A stretch of 64,000 nt of DNA from Tillus elongatus (Eukaryota; Arthropoda; Insecta; Coleoptera; Cleridae), in assembly GCA_964006375.1 (NCBI GenBank), contig OZ023267.1, forward strand, positions 18,120,971 through 18,184,970. The letters run 5' to 3'. Under the pieces are notes generated by a model. It saw only the letters and a program-made list of their open reading frames with translations, ran no database searches and was not told where the DNA came from. The translations under genes were made by a program, and so were the position numbers. Shown piece after piece: positions 13,870 through 24,484 of the stretch (positions are counted from its first letter, which is position 1; every line of letters starts with the position of its first letter).

Positions 13870-14796
13870 TACGATTTCTGAGGTCATCGATGTTTTCAAC
13901 AGGACTTGAATAAACTAAGGTTTTCAGAAAACGCCACAGGCAAAATCCAACGGATTCAATTCAGGAGATCGGGCAGGCCAATTCTGTGGGCCTCCTCGAC
14001 CTATCCAACGATTTGGGTAAAATTTGTTCAAGTAGTTACGAGCGTTGATACTAAAATGAGCCGGAGCCCCGTCATCCATGTACCACATTTGTTGTCTAAT
14101 TTGTAAGGGAAAATTCCAAGAAGTATGCGCAACTCTTCTTTGAGTAGATGACAGTGCACTTCTCCATTTAGTCTTATCGGGGGAAATTATGGTCCAATTA
14201 AGTCATCACCAATGACAGCAAGCCATACATTTAATAACAAACCGGTGTTGAAAATGAGATTCCGCAAATTCGTGTGGGTTTTCTTCAGACCATATGTGAT
14301 TATTATGAAAATTTCTAATAGATACTCGTTAAAAGTTGGCCTCATCAGTAAATAAAATACGAGATAAGAACTGTGGAATTTGCGTGATCATTTGAAGCAT
14401 CCATTGACAAAAAATTAAACGAGGTAAAAAATCACGAGGTAAGAGCGCTTCAACTCGTTGGATATGGTAGGGATACAGTAGTTGTTCCTGTAAAATTCTA
14501 AATACCGTGGAATAGCTGACATTTAAGACTTGAGCGATTCTTATTGTACTTGTACTAGGAGATTCTTCAATTAAATTGAGGACAGCCTCTTCAAGTGCTA
14601 CAGTTCTTACTTCTCTAGAACGCCCGCAATCGGCGGCACTTCTTGAAAATTTTCCTTCTTCTTGCAGACGTTGATGAATGCGTGCAAATATGCTGTAATG
14701 GGATACAGTTCTATTTGGATATAACTCAGTGTAGAGGCACTGTGCTCTTAATCCATTGCCATTAGCACGGCCATATTCAAAATGCATATCTGCCAT
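13870..14796 (-). pseudogene. DD41D transposase pseudogene, element 2
   Basis: Starts at ATG 14796 with MADMHFEYGRANGNGLRAQC, an N-terminal DUF4817-like domain. A helix-turn-helix follows (AVLNLIEESPSTSTIRIAQV), then YSTVFRILQEQLLYPYHIQR, and the first catalytic Asp in ILFTDEANF just before a stop at 14329. Beyond the stop the same strand continues with FHNNHIWSEENPHEFAE. In another frame are MWYMDDGAPAHFS (second Asp) and NWPARSPELNPLDF (third Asp), with 41 residues between them. A one-base shift follows the third Asp. At least one stop and two frameshifts make it inactive. Boundaries at the C-terminal side are approximate. Confidence 0.85.
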
Positions 14797-14802
14797 TTCG
14801 GA

Positions 14803-15324
14803 ATTAATATTAGTGTAATTATGACGTTATTTGACAGCCTACCACGTACTTGATTTTTGAGCAAATAACAACCACTCTGTAAATTCATGTGACATCGATC
14901 TGAGTAATATTTTATTTGTTTGTGATGAAACTAACAATATAATGAGAAAATGTCAAGCCATAAAAAAGTTCTAAATGAATCCTTCTTTATAAATCATTTT
15001 TGTAGATAGAAAACGGTACACACAATAAAAAGTACTGATAAAAAATAATGTAAGGGTAGGTTTTTTCACTCTCTTGTGATAACATTATAGGGTTACAAAA
15101 TCCTTTTAAAACTGTCATTTTCTTAGCCTTATGCATCTGCAAAATTAAATTTTTTAAAATTATTTCATAACGGAGAAATTTAATGAAAACTTTTTTTGCC
15201 AAAATTTCAAAGGGCTGTAACTGGGAGGAGAGGGGGTTTCAAGAAAAACTTTATAAAAGATACACTCCTTATTTTTCTCCAAAGAATCACCCTGTAAAAT
15301 TTTTCGCATCAATTTAGAAACAGC

Positions 15325-15328
<4 letters not shown>
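14803..15328 (-). repeat. Right TIR of DD41D element 2
   Basis: Inverse of 13082-13610. It ends CGCATCAATTTAGAAACAG before TA array 8. Confidence 0.85.

Positions 15329-15395
<67 letters not shown>
15328..15395. repeat. (TA)n array 8
   Basis: Pure TA array shared as a border by DD41D element 2 and the left end of mariner family 3. Confidence 0.97.
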
Positions 15396-15399
<4 letters not shown>

Positions 15400-16492
15400 G
15401 TGACACATTTCAGATGAAGACACGCCTGTATTTTCTTTATTTTTAGAGATAGCGATTTAAATTTTTGTACAGATGTAAAACGTCATTAAACTAGGTTTGA
15501 CTAGCCTAGCCACTTCAAATGTTAGATCTCAACCCAGCCTACTATGATTTCGGGAATAGGGCCAGTTCTCTATATTTTGCGATGCGTTAGAGATGTCAAA
15601 AAAAGTTACTTTAAAAAGTTATTCAGAAATCAATTCTAACTGCAGATACCGAGTTTTAAGTCAAAATTCGATTTTTTTACTTTTTTGTAAATTTGTAGGC
15701 AAATTTTCCATCAGCTTTTAAGGTAGATTGCCATGGAAACAAATTAGCACCTTGTAAAATATTGTGATAAATGTGAAATTGACATTAAGTGTGAGTCTGC
15801 CAGCAAAATGCCTGTTGAAAGTCTCAGTGTAAGACAACAAATTTTATTAATAAGATTGTTTGGTGATGGTTTTCGAAATAGCAGAGAAGCTGCTGATGAA
15901 TTTAATCGGAGACATCGATAGAGAAATCCAATTAAGCGCGGAACTTCAGCAGCTCTGAATGCACGATTTTATCAAACAGGAAGTGTGGCGAACAATATCT
16001 CGGCTGTCAGAAATCAAAGAAGTAGTAATGATAGCATAATCTTGGCTTCAATTTAAGGCAATCCCCAGATGAGTTTACGTCAAAGGGCTGTTGCATTGAA
16101 TGTAAGTAGAGAAAAAAATCAGAAGATTCCTTGTGCGTCATAATTGGATGTAAGTAGAGAAAAAAACAGAATATGCCTTGTGCCACATAAAATAAAGCAT
16201 GTCAAGCCAAAGTTTCTGCACTCGTTGAGAGAAGGTGATGAGCTGAAACGATTATATTATTACCTTTGAGCGTAAGGTTACTTTCTGAATGATAGAACAT
16301 TTTTAGGTAAAATTTTATTTACTGGCGAGGCAACATTCACCACCAATAGAATAGTATCTGCCCAAAATTCTAGATATTGGTCTGCTGAAAACTTTGCGAG
16401 AAGACAAGGCAGGCTTTCCGTGAAATAAATATAGCAGAACTAAGAAAAGTTGCCAGCAATAATCGTAAACGGATTAAAAAATGCATCAGGCT
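15396..16492 (+). mobile_element. Tc1/mariner family 3, internally deleted copy
   Basis: Left-end TIR at 15396-15765 ('gtgtgacacatttcagatg' onward), then the start of a transposase at ATG 15808 (MPVESLSVRQQILLIRLFGD). There are stops at codon 38 (TAG) and codon 83 (TAA). A central segment carries the first-Asp region as TGEATFTTN, near 16325. A jump follows to the C-terminal segment REINIAELRKVASNNRKRI, ending near 16492. Compared with the copy at 52692-54560, the middle of the catalytic domain and the right TIR are missing. Confidence 0.8.
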
Positions 16493-16900
16493 TAAAGGTT
16501 TTGGGTTTTCTTGTAAAAAAATCAGATCTACGGAAATAACAAACCTATAACAATCAAATTTGGCCAGCTTGCTTACATTGTTAAAGCCAAACCCTGCACC
16601 AAAATTTAGGTCCCTAAGGTAAAAGAAGAAACAGTTATAGGCACTTAATAAAGCAAAATTTTAGTACCACTAAAAGCCAAAAAAAGATGCAATACCAAAC
16701 TATAAGATGTGTTAAACAAAATGTATTAAATATTACAACAACCTTTATCTTTTCATGGCGCAAAAAGTTAAAGAAGTACCAGAAAAATTACTTTACAAAT
16801 TTTATAATTTTTCTTCTGTAAATGTCAAACTGGAGATCTGAAACGTGAAAATTAGTATAACTATTGTAGTTTATGAATGGTAAATATTCCATAATATGTA
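16493..16900 (+). repeat. Dispersed repeat family R, copy
   Basis: Diverged family R blocks ('cggaaataacaaacc', 'caatcaaatttggcc', 'acagttataggcactt'). Nothing coding. Confidence 0.55.
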
Positions 16901-17045
16901 TGCTAAAATGTTCTAGATCTATGCCACACTTCTCATTTGTTAAAATAGTTGCTCAATATGCCTCTAAAGACCTTACATATTACAAATAAATAACTGAAGA
17001 CAATTACGGGTTATCTACATTTTATTGCATAATATTCTCCAAGTA
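16901..17045. other. No recognisable gene
   Basis: Short AT-rich spacer. Confidence 0.5.
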
Positions 17046-17049
17046 TTGC

Positions 17050-17125
17050 TGTGGTCGAATGTTTAGATGGACGGCTGATAAGCGAAGGAACACGGGTTCA
17101 AATCTCACGTGTTGACTGAATTTCT
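17050..17125 (+). repeat. tRNA-like segment, probable SINE head
   Basis: Reads GTGGTCGAATGTTTAGATGG (box-A-like), an anticodon-arm-like GCTGATAAGC, then ACGGGTTCAAATCTCACGTG. The last contains a near-consensus RNA polymerase III box B (GGTTCAAATC) and a pairing T arm. The acceptor stem is not evident and the segment runs into T-rich sequence, so a tRNA-derived SINE remnant is likelier than a tRNA gene. Confidence 0.5.
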
Positions 17126-17259
17126 CTTTTCGCTTTATTTACTTTTTTTAATCTTTAATTCGATTTGAAAGTTATCTGATGTATTTCCAATATTTTTTTA
17201 GCGACGTTTTGTTGAAAAAATCCCTAATGAAAGATAAGCACTTTTAAGACTTTTAATTC

Positions 17260-17460
17260 AAGTTTAGTAGCAGCTGTTCTTGTCCTTAGTTGGTAAAACC
17301 GTTCCACAGTTAACATAGACGTAGAGATTTGTGACATCAGAAGAGGTTGACTTCTTCTCTACAACCGGATTCAATTTTTACAACATCCATAGGCAAAAGA
17401 ATTTTCTCTGTGAAGCCACAGAATAAGTATCTAGTTCTCTATTTAGATCAGGTGTTGATT
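17260..17460 (+). repeat. Repeat shared with 6600-6740
   Basis: Shares 'tgtgaagccacagaa' followed by related words with the 6.6-kb region. Identity unknown. Confidence 0.4.
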
Positions 17461-17469
17461 ATTTTTTTA

Positions 17470-17908
17470 AATTAATTTAATTTATTTCTATTTACTAATT
17501 TTCTTGTACAAAATGTTCTTTTAATAGCAAATTTTCTTATAAATGAATTTTTTGTTGCCAATTTTTGTGTGAAAAATTATTCAATTGATGGAATGTTTGT
17601 TGTTTTTAATGAATTTTCGTGCAAAGAAATTATTTTATTTTCAATTTTAATTACAGATTAGGTATATACTTTGAATTTTATGTATTCTTTTGGCAAAATT
17701 TTGCATACAAGAATGTTTAGCCAATTTACGCAGAAGTTTTTTTGTGCTTCCGTAGAAATCATTTTTTGTAAGATGTCTTTGTGAAATGTTGGTAATTAAT
17801 GATTGTTTGCAAATTTTTATCACATTTTTCTTGCCTCGTCGAAAAAGCTTTTGGGTTATATTTTGGTAGGTGGGTAAATAACTTGAAGTGGTTCGTCGGA
17901 CCAGTTTT
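17470..17908 (+). repeat. Tandem duplication, unit 1
   Basis: AT-rich unit beginning 'taatttatttctatttacta' and ending 'gtggttcgtcggaccag'. Direct partner is 17909-18424. Shared phrases in order: 'gtgaaaaattattcaa', 'tttcgtgcaaa', 'tttaattacagattagg', 'tgtgcttccgtagaaat', 'ttggtaattaatga'. Confidence 0.7.
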
Positions 17909-18424
17909 TTTAAATTTATTTAATTTACTTTTATTAGCGAATTTTCTTTTACAAAATGTTGTTTTAGTAGCAAATTTCCTTATAAATACCTTTAATGAAT
18001 CTTTTTTGAAGAAACATTTGTTGAGATTTATTGTATGAAAAATTATTCAAATGATGGAACATTTTTTAAACAAAAATTGTCGAAAATAATGTTTTAATGG
18101 CTTTTCGTGCAAACAAATTATTTTATTTTCCATTTTAATTACAGATTAGGTGTATAATTTGAATTATATGTATTATTTTAACAAAATTTCGTGTAAAAAA
18201 ATGTTTATCCAGTTTTTGCAAAAATTTCTTTGTGCTTCCGTAGAAATGATTTTTTTTTGTAAAATTTTGGTAATTAATGATAAATGTTTAATAAGTTATT
18301 ATAAAAAAAATGTGTTCGGATTTTCTGCAAAAAATTGTTTGAGAATTTTCATCATTTTTTCAAGTTTCGTCAAAAATATTTTTGTGAATAATTATATTTT
18401 GGTAGGTGGATAAATAACTTGAGG
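17909..18424 (+). repeat. Tandem duplication, unit 2
   Basis: Second copy of the same ordered phrases, slightly longer through indels. Frames within it (for example 18150-18413) are low-complexity Phe/Ile/Lys strings and not genes. Confidence 0.7.
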
Positions 18425-18640
18425 AGGTTCGTTGGCCAAAAATATCGGACCAGTTTTTTCGAAAACATTTTAAGTTCATTTTCAGAAAAATATTGTACTT
18501 TTTCAAACAATAAAGTTATTTTGATGAAATATGGTACATTGTTTGCACTATATGGGTAACCAAATTTGATGGCTGCTTCGATTAAAGAAAGACAGATTTG
18601 CTATTAAAAACATATTTGTTTAATCGAACACACCTTATAC
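18425..18640 (+). repeat. MITE family M, internal part only
   Basis: Carries the internal sequence of family M ('aagttattttgatgaaa', 'ggtacattgtttgcacta', 'ggtaaccaaatttgatg') without recognisable termini. Confidence 0.6.
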
Positions 18641-18684
18641 TATTACATTTTTGCATTTTCCATCGAAATATAATGTAAGAAAAG

Positions 18685-19008
18685 AAACTCAGGAGGCAGC
18701 AAGTGCGTTATGGAAGCGAATTTTCATTATATGTTTCAAATTTCAATAGCTCAAGTTGGTATTAACTTAACGTTCGTTGGCTAGGAACCAGTTTTTTTGG
18801 GAACATTTTGAGTTTATTTTCTAAAAACTTCTTACATGCCCAAACAACAAAGATATATTGATGAAATATGGTACATTGTTTCTACTATATAGGTTATACT
18901 GGTAACCAAATTTCATGCCTGCTTTCGTTAAAAAAAAAGACATTTGCTATTAAAAACTTGTTTATTAAATTTTACTACTATAACACACTTGCTGCGTCCA
19001 GACTTTTT
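18685..19008 (+). mobile_element. MITE family M, complete copy 1
   Basis: About 320 bp with inverted ends. The left end is GGCAGCAAGTGCGTTATGGA and the right end carries ACACACTTGCTGCGTCCAGA. The internal sequence matches 27217-27550 and 26056-26310. It has no coding capacity, so it is a non-autonomous TIR element. The left terminus has mutations. Confidence 0.8.
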
Positions 19009-19999
19009 TCTTTCTAGAAGCTACTTCTCTAAACCGTTTCAGCGCACGAACATTTTTTTAATCGGGTATCTTATTTTTATCATTTTCATCTATTTTTACA
19101 TTTCCAAAGTTTCATTTGTAATAATACTCCTAAGGTACATGAACATTTTATTTATACATTTTCAAGTTATTGACCATAAAGCTGTATATCCTAATTCGCG
19201 GTCCTATCCTTGCATGTCTTGTTCGATATCTTTGCTCGCGTCATATTGATGTTTAGTATATTTCTCTCTGGCATACCTACCATCCAGTTAACATTTTGCA
19301 TTTGTTTTCATTTCTTATCATCACTCTGTGATCTGTGTATCCAATGGTGATCTATTTATTTTGATTCCTACTGTATTTTTCTTCAGCCTATTTATTATTG
19401 TCTAGAAATAAGTAAAATAACTATAGGTATAATAAGCATCCTTGCCTACATCTTTTCTGATATGAGCGTTGATTTTATTTCGTAGGTTATTATCGATTTT
19501 TCTTTTGTAAATTAGCTTGAATTAATTCATTATCCAGCATGAGCGGACCAGTCTTTTCTGGATTTTTTAAATTTCTTTCAGAAAATGTTGTATACCCCAA
19601 AATGACGATAACAGGATTAAATTTGGTGCGCAAGTTGCTTTTATAGAAATTATAACGCGTACCATATTTAAGATTTTTGGTTTTTATAGAAAGTTGGATT
19701 CCGGGTACTTAAAAAATGTTTGCTTTTTTAGAAGGCAACACGACTGTAGTTTTTTTTACGATAAACATAGTCCATTACATTAGATAGACCTAACCCAAAT
19801 TAATTCGGGCTGAGAAGTTGAGCAGCCTCAGACCCTCTCATACCCAGTTAATTCAAGGAGCACCAGCATACACACCATAGTCAAGTACACTATAATAGTT
19901 AAGTACATTGCTAATCTGGAAGCTCTATTTAAATTCGTTCATTTTAATTATAACTTCTTCCATCTATCACAATAAATTATAGTCATTTTGGCTTATATA
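19009..19999. other. No recognisable gene
   Basis: AT-rich. About 19510-19740 vaguely resembles family R ('ttcattatccag', 'gaaaatgttgta', 'aaatttggtgcgcaag'). The frame at 18944-19249 overlaps a MITE end and shows no motif. Confidence 0.5.
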
Positions 20000-21291
20000 C
20001 AAGGGCGGGTTAATAAATCCGTGACTTATTGAAGAGAACACAGGTTTTTTGACAAAAAATCATTTTATTTCTCAACACAGTCTCCTTTGAGTTCTATACA
20101 CTTCCTCCAACGTTTCTCCAATTTTTTATTTCTTCCAAAAGCAAGATTTGTCGAGGTCTTCAAAATAGGTATGTGTTTGTGAGATGATTTCATCATTGGA
20201 GTCAAATCTCTTTCCGCCGAGCCATTTCTTTAAGTTTGCAAACAAGAAATAGTCACTCGGGGCTAAATATGTATAATAGGGCGGATGAGGGAGCAATTCG
20301 TAGCCCAATTTATGCAATTTCACCATGGAGACTACACATGTGTGCACCCTTGCATTGTCTTGGCGGAAAATAACTTTTTTCTTGGCCAAATGCGGTCGAT
20401 TTTTCGTCAAATCGTCATTGAATCGGACTAATAAGTTGGTATAATATTCTCCATTGATCGTTCTTCCCTTTTGAAGGTAATTAATATGGATTATACCGCG
20501 TGCATAAAAAAAAAACGATCGCCATGACTTTATTGGCTGACAAACCCACCTTGGTCTTTTTCAGCGCCGATTCGCACGGAGAAACCCACTGTTCTGACTG
20601 CTGCTTGATCTCTAGTATGTTGTGGTGAATCCACGTTTCGTCAACGGTTACGAAACGGCGCAAAAACTCGTCCTTATTGTGGTTTAACAACGCCAAACAC
20701 TCCTTCGGAGCTGTCACACGATTGCGTTTGTGCTCGATTGTGAGCAAACGCGGCACCCATCTTGCGGATAGCTTTCTCATACCCAAGTGATCATGCAAAA
20801 TCGAAATCACTGAGCCATGTGATATGCCTATGACTTCCATAATCTCCCGCACTTTCAATCTCCGATCGGCCAACACTATATCGTGAATTTTTTCATTTGT
20901 TTCGGATGTAGCGACCTCAACTGGGCGTCCAGAATGTTCGGCGTCATTTGTGCTTGTACGGCCGCAACTAAATCTAGTAAACCACTTTTTTACCATTGAA
21001 ATTGATGGTGCAGAGTACCCAATGTATTTATCAAGCTTAGCCTTGGTTTAAGTGATTTTCTTTCCGCAAAAAATAATGTTTGATGAGCACACGAAATTAA
21101 CTTTTTTCCATTTTCGTTATAACTCAAGAGGTTGTCTGCTTTCAATGGTTATCTAACACAAACTAAATGACGCAGTTTGTTTAAAATTTAAGAGGAGTCA
21201 ATTGACAGATGTTTGTTGACAGGATCAGTGTTGCCCTTCCCGTGAAGACGCGGGAAATTCAAAAAGTTACGGACTTATTGACCCGCCATCG
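20000..21291 (-). mobile_element. mariner (DD34D) element with TA target duplication
   Basis: A 1292-bp element of classical mariner length. Ends GGCGGGTTAATAAATCCGTG (left) and, inverted at the right, GGCGGGTCAATAAGTCCGTA. TA lies immediately outside each end (19998-19999 and 21292-21293). The minus strand carries one transposase pseudogene. Confidence 0.93.
20100..21110 (-). pseudogene. mariner transposase pseudogene, vertumnana-like
   Basis: A DD34D cut-and-paste transposase. N-terminal DNA-binding part with MVKKWFTRFSCGRTSTND and SGRPVEVATSE, helix-turn-helix with KVREIMEVIGISHGSVISIL, linker RWVPRLLTIEHKRNR, first Asp in FVTVDETWIHH, second in RQDNARVH, third in LAPSDYFLF, 34 residues after the second. 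Defects: an in-frame TAA near 21053, a frame change at an A-run near 20508-20516, and a second shift near 20130 at the C terminus. The conserved YSPDLAPSD motif reads YYTYLAPSD, so one Pro-Asp pair is also lost. Subfamily assignment is by recognition only. Confidence 0.9.
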
Positions 21292-21401
21292 TACAAGCAT
21301 TATGTATTAATAAATGAAGTTAAGCGAGTCTTGATTTTTATTTGTATGTCTGACGCCACCCTAATTATAGGGTATAAACCCACATATTTTTCAGAATTAC
21401 A

Positions 21402-22247
21402 TTAATAATAATAATAATATTATAATAATAATCCTTTATTATTTCTTCAAAATAAAATTACAGAAACACAAGTACAAGATCACAGCACAAGTGCAAAAAA
21501 AGTGCAAAAGATTAACTACCTGCAAATTCGAGAAGCTCTTTAATGGTATAAAAAATTAATACTAGAAACCTGCCGAGTTCACATTTAAGGGCATTTGTCC
21601 TATTAATTTTCCTAATATGTATAGGCAACTTATTGAACAACTTAGGCCCAATACAGCTAAGTGAATTCACGGTTAGGTTTATCCTAGCATACGGAACACG
21701 AAACTCAGTAGCCTGCCTCTTATGTCATGCACACTATTGTTTCTCGGAAATCTATCCATATTACGGAATACATAAAAGCAGTCTTCAAAAATAAACCATA
21801 TTTTCAATAAAATTCGGCTTACAGGATGTTCTTTGCGACAAGCCAAAAATGCAACGAACTATACGCTTCTGCGCTACGAAAACATCACACAGAAGAGTGG
21901 AACTTCCCCACAAGCATATTCCATACCTGAGCCGAGACTCAGTCTGCCCCTAATACAAAAAGCAACTGTTCTTTGCACATTATTGTCCGAATATTGTAAA
22001 AAAAAATTTGAGAGATGCCAGCCTTGCAACCAAATCAGAGCAATGAAACTTCCAGCTCAAACACTCATCAATATACAATCGCAGAATCCTTAGATCACTC
22101 GTATAATCCAGCACAATATTATAAAGACGTATTCTGGGCTTTCCAACTTCCCTCTGGTAAGCATGAAACCTAACGGTGTTTGTTTTAGACGAATTAAAGT
22201 ATATTAAATTCTGGCAAAAGAGTTTTTCAAGACGTCAAGAGTACAAG
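21402..22247 (-). mobile_element. LINE family C, 3' portion
   Basis: Minus-strand continuation of the reverse transcriptase at 23197-24060, displaced by a nested insertion. It encodes RILRLYIDECLSWKFHC and then C-terminal segments including ESRLRYGICLWGSSTLL, AQKRIVRCIFGLSQRTSC and CIGPKLFNKLPIHIRKINRT. These are typical of insect non-LTR elements after the RT domain. The 3' end at 21402-21433 is an (AAT)n tail. Stops and shifts show it is dead. Confidence 0.75.
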
Positions 22248-23196
22248 TGAAACTATTCATCAAAAGTCATCCGTCTTCGGAAATATAACCAGAGACGCAT
22301 GATCCGGCGGGGAGCGTGCGACGGGGGCAGGCGTTTTCGGGAGGACCGAGGGTAAGTCACAGTATTTCCGTCGGAGCTCATGCAACGGGCTTTCAGGTCG
22401 AAATGTACGCCATCTTGCACGGCGTGCGACAGAACAAGAGAAGGGGCTACACAAACAAACGGATACTCATAGCCACAGACAGCCCTTAAGGCCCTAAGTA
22501 GCCCATGGGTAAATTACAGGCTGGTAAGTGAATGCAGAGACGAGACAAGCGACCTAGCTGGGCAGAATGAGGTCACCTTCATCTGGATGCCGGGTCACTC
22601 GGGGCTCAAAGGTAATGAAGAAACTGACAGTCTCGCGAATAGAGGATCAGCAGAACCATTTATGGGACCAGAACCGGTCCTGGGCGTGACAAAGAGCACT
22701 GCCCAGGGGAACCATCAAGTCCTGGGCCAGGGAACAGCATACGGTATACTGGGCAGATTGTCCAGGGCTCAAATACGAGAAGTCATTAATTGGGCAACCC
22801 GGTCCAAAGAGAGCTGTGGAGCTGCTAAATCTTAGCAGAGGACAGCTCTGGAACATAACAGGACTCTTGACGAAACACATGGCTATCAAAAAACACCTGC
22901 ATAGAATGGGGCGGTTCGAAGGAGACCTGGCATGCAGACTTTGCAGCGAGGGGAAGGAATCAGCCCAGCACATCTTGTGCGAGTGTAAAGCTCTGGAACG
23001 CAAAAGACAACTGACCTACGGACAGTCTAGACCGGAGACAGAGCAATATAAAACTTCACCCTACCAATTGCTATGCAGACTAGTTCAAAGCACAGTGATT
23101 TTGGAATAGGTGGAGTAGAAAAGACAAAGAGCATGCAGAATAAGCCAAAGGCTGCGGTGCTATCTAGGCGGCAAAGACGCGGGCGAGTTCTAAGGG
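22248..23196 (+). mobile_element. LINE family D fragment with RNase H domain, nested in LINE C
   Basis: 5'-truncated non-LTR element. It encodes the end of a ribonuclease H domain (IWMPGHSGLKGNEETDSLAN) and the zinc-finger-bearing C-terminal tail: TGLLTKHMAIKKHLHRMGRF, CRLCSEGKESAQHILCECKA (CX2C...HX4C type). An I- or R1-like clade is likely. The 3' end reads 'ttctaagggaaaa'. ACAAG occurs at both junctions, and removing the insert restores a continuous RT frame in LINE C, so this is a nested insertion. Frameshifts are present. Second copy at 49930-50629. Confidence 0.82.
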
Positions 23197-24060
23197 AAAA
23201 CAAGCGAGGCATCATCTGCATACATCGTGATACCGACATTATTTATGTAGAAAATGAAGATAATTGGGCCCAAAACCGATCCCTGAGGCACTCCAGTAAA
23301 AACGCCCGTGGAGCGTGAGTTCACAGATCTAAAGCCAGCTTTATCTTTGCAACGTATACTGACAAATTGTTTTCTATCACACAAGTAAGACGATAGCCAG
23401 TCGAGCGCCGCACCTGTCACTCCGCAGTCATATAGTTTACCCTTCAGCAAAACATAGTCTACACAATCGAATGCCCTGCTGAGATCACAAAATACCACCA
23501 CAGAATACTCAATGACCTCCAGAAAACCAACTACGTCTCCATAAGACGAAGTGAAAGCAGACGTCGTAGAACGATTTCTCCTAAAACCATGTTGGTTCTC
23601 TGACAAAATATTATATGAATTCAGAAAATTCTCTAGTCGATTTAACTAGCAATAGTCAAACACCTTAAAGAACGCCATGGATATATTAAAAAGTAGGTTG
23701 TTCCCAAGATCAGCCGAATCCCACTTCTTAAGTAACGGGATACCCCTGCCAGTTTTTAAGCGTTTTGGAAATGAGCCCTGCAGAAACGATAGATTCACAA
23801 GATGCAAAATAGGCTGAATCATAGATGTTAGAGAATTACTCACTATATAGGCTGAAATGTCATCCAAACCACAGGATACCTTGTTCTTAAGTTTACGCAT
23901 CAATAGAGTGTGTAATTCACCCTCATAGTAGGGGAATAGAAACATTGAAGCCTGATTAGCCTTTCCCAAAATACCAGCAAGCCCATAAACCTCAGGAATC
24001 TTATCTACTATCTTTTTTGGAGCATCCAAGGAATATTTCTTAAACTAAACCGCAATTTCC
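23197..24060 (-). mobile_element. LINE family C, reverse transcriptase portion
   Basis: Reverse transcriptase that would prime on nicked target DNA. The minus strand encodes ENQHGFRRNRSTTSAFTSSY, VVVFCDLSRAFDCVDYVLL (first catalytic Asp), GVPQGSVLGPIIFIFYINN and the catalytic MYADDASL, cut there by the LINE D insertion. Upstream (23646-24029) are VSCGLDDISAYIVSN and the FLQGSFPKRLKTG region, in a different frame. The element is 5'-truncated near 24060 with no endonuclease domain seen. It has frameshifts and stops, so it is non-autonomous. Confidence 0.85.
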
Positions 24061-24484
24061 TCTGGGTCAGTTACAACCCTATCATTAGCGCTAATCTGCG
24101 TAAATCTCATGTTGTGTCCTGAGCAGCTACATAACTTTCTTTAAACTTCACTCATTTATCTTGTTATTAAGTTTTATATAAGATTGCATTTATAGTGTTA
24201 TAAATAACCTCTTTTTTTGTTAGGTTTTCAATGTACAATGCCTTCTGTTATCATATATACCGATTTGCCAGAAAATTCGAACATCCAGTAAGAGTCGACC
24301 AATTGCACAGAAATTTTCTATACTGCTCTTTTTAATCTATTTAATAACCCAAAAACATAACAAGAATCCATAACAGGTAATAGTTAACAAAGTTGTGGAA
24401 AATAGCAATCCCTTAAAGTAATATAGAATTACACCTCCAACTATTTACAGTTTAAACCTACTTTAAACACAACAAAATATACAC
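24061..24484. other. No recognisable gene
   Basis: AT-rich spacer between the LINE C and Penelope-like fragments. Confidence 0.5.

Noticed and set aside
22260..23318. Opposite-strand frames over LINE D
   Set aside because: Shadows of the RNase H and tail region.
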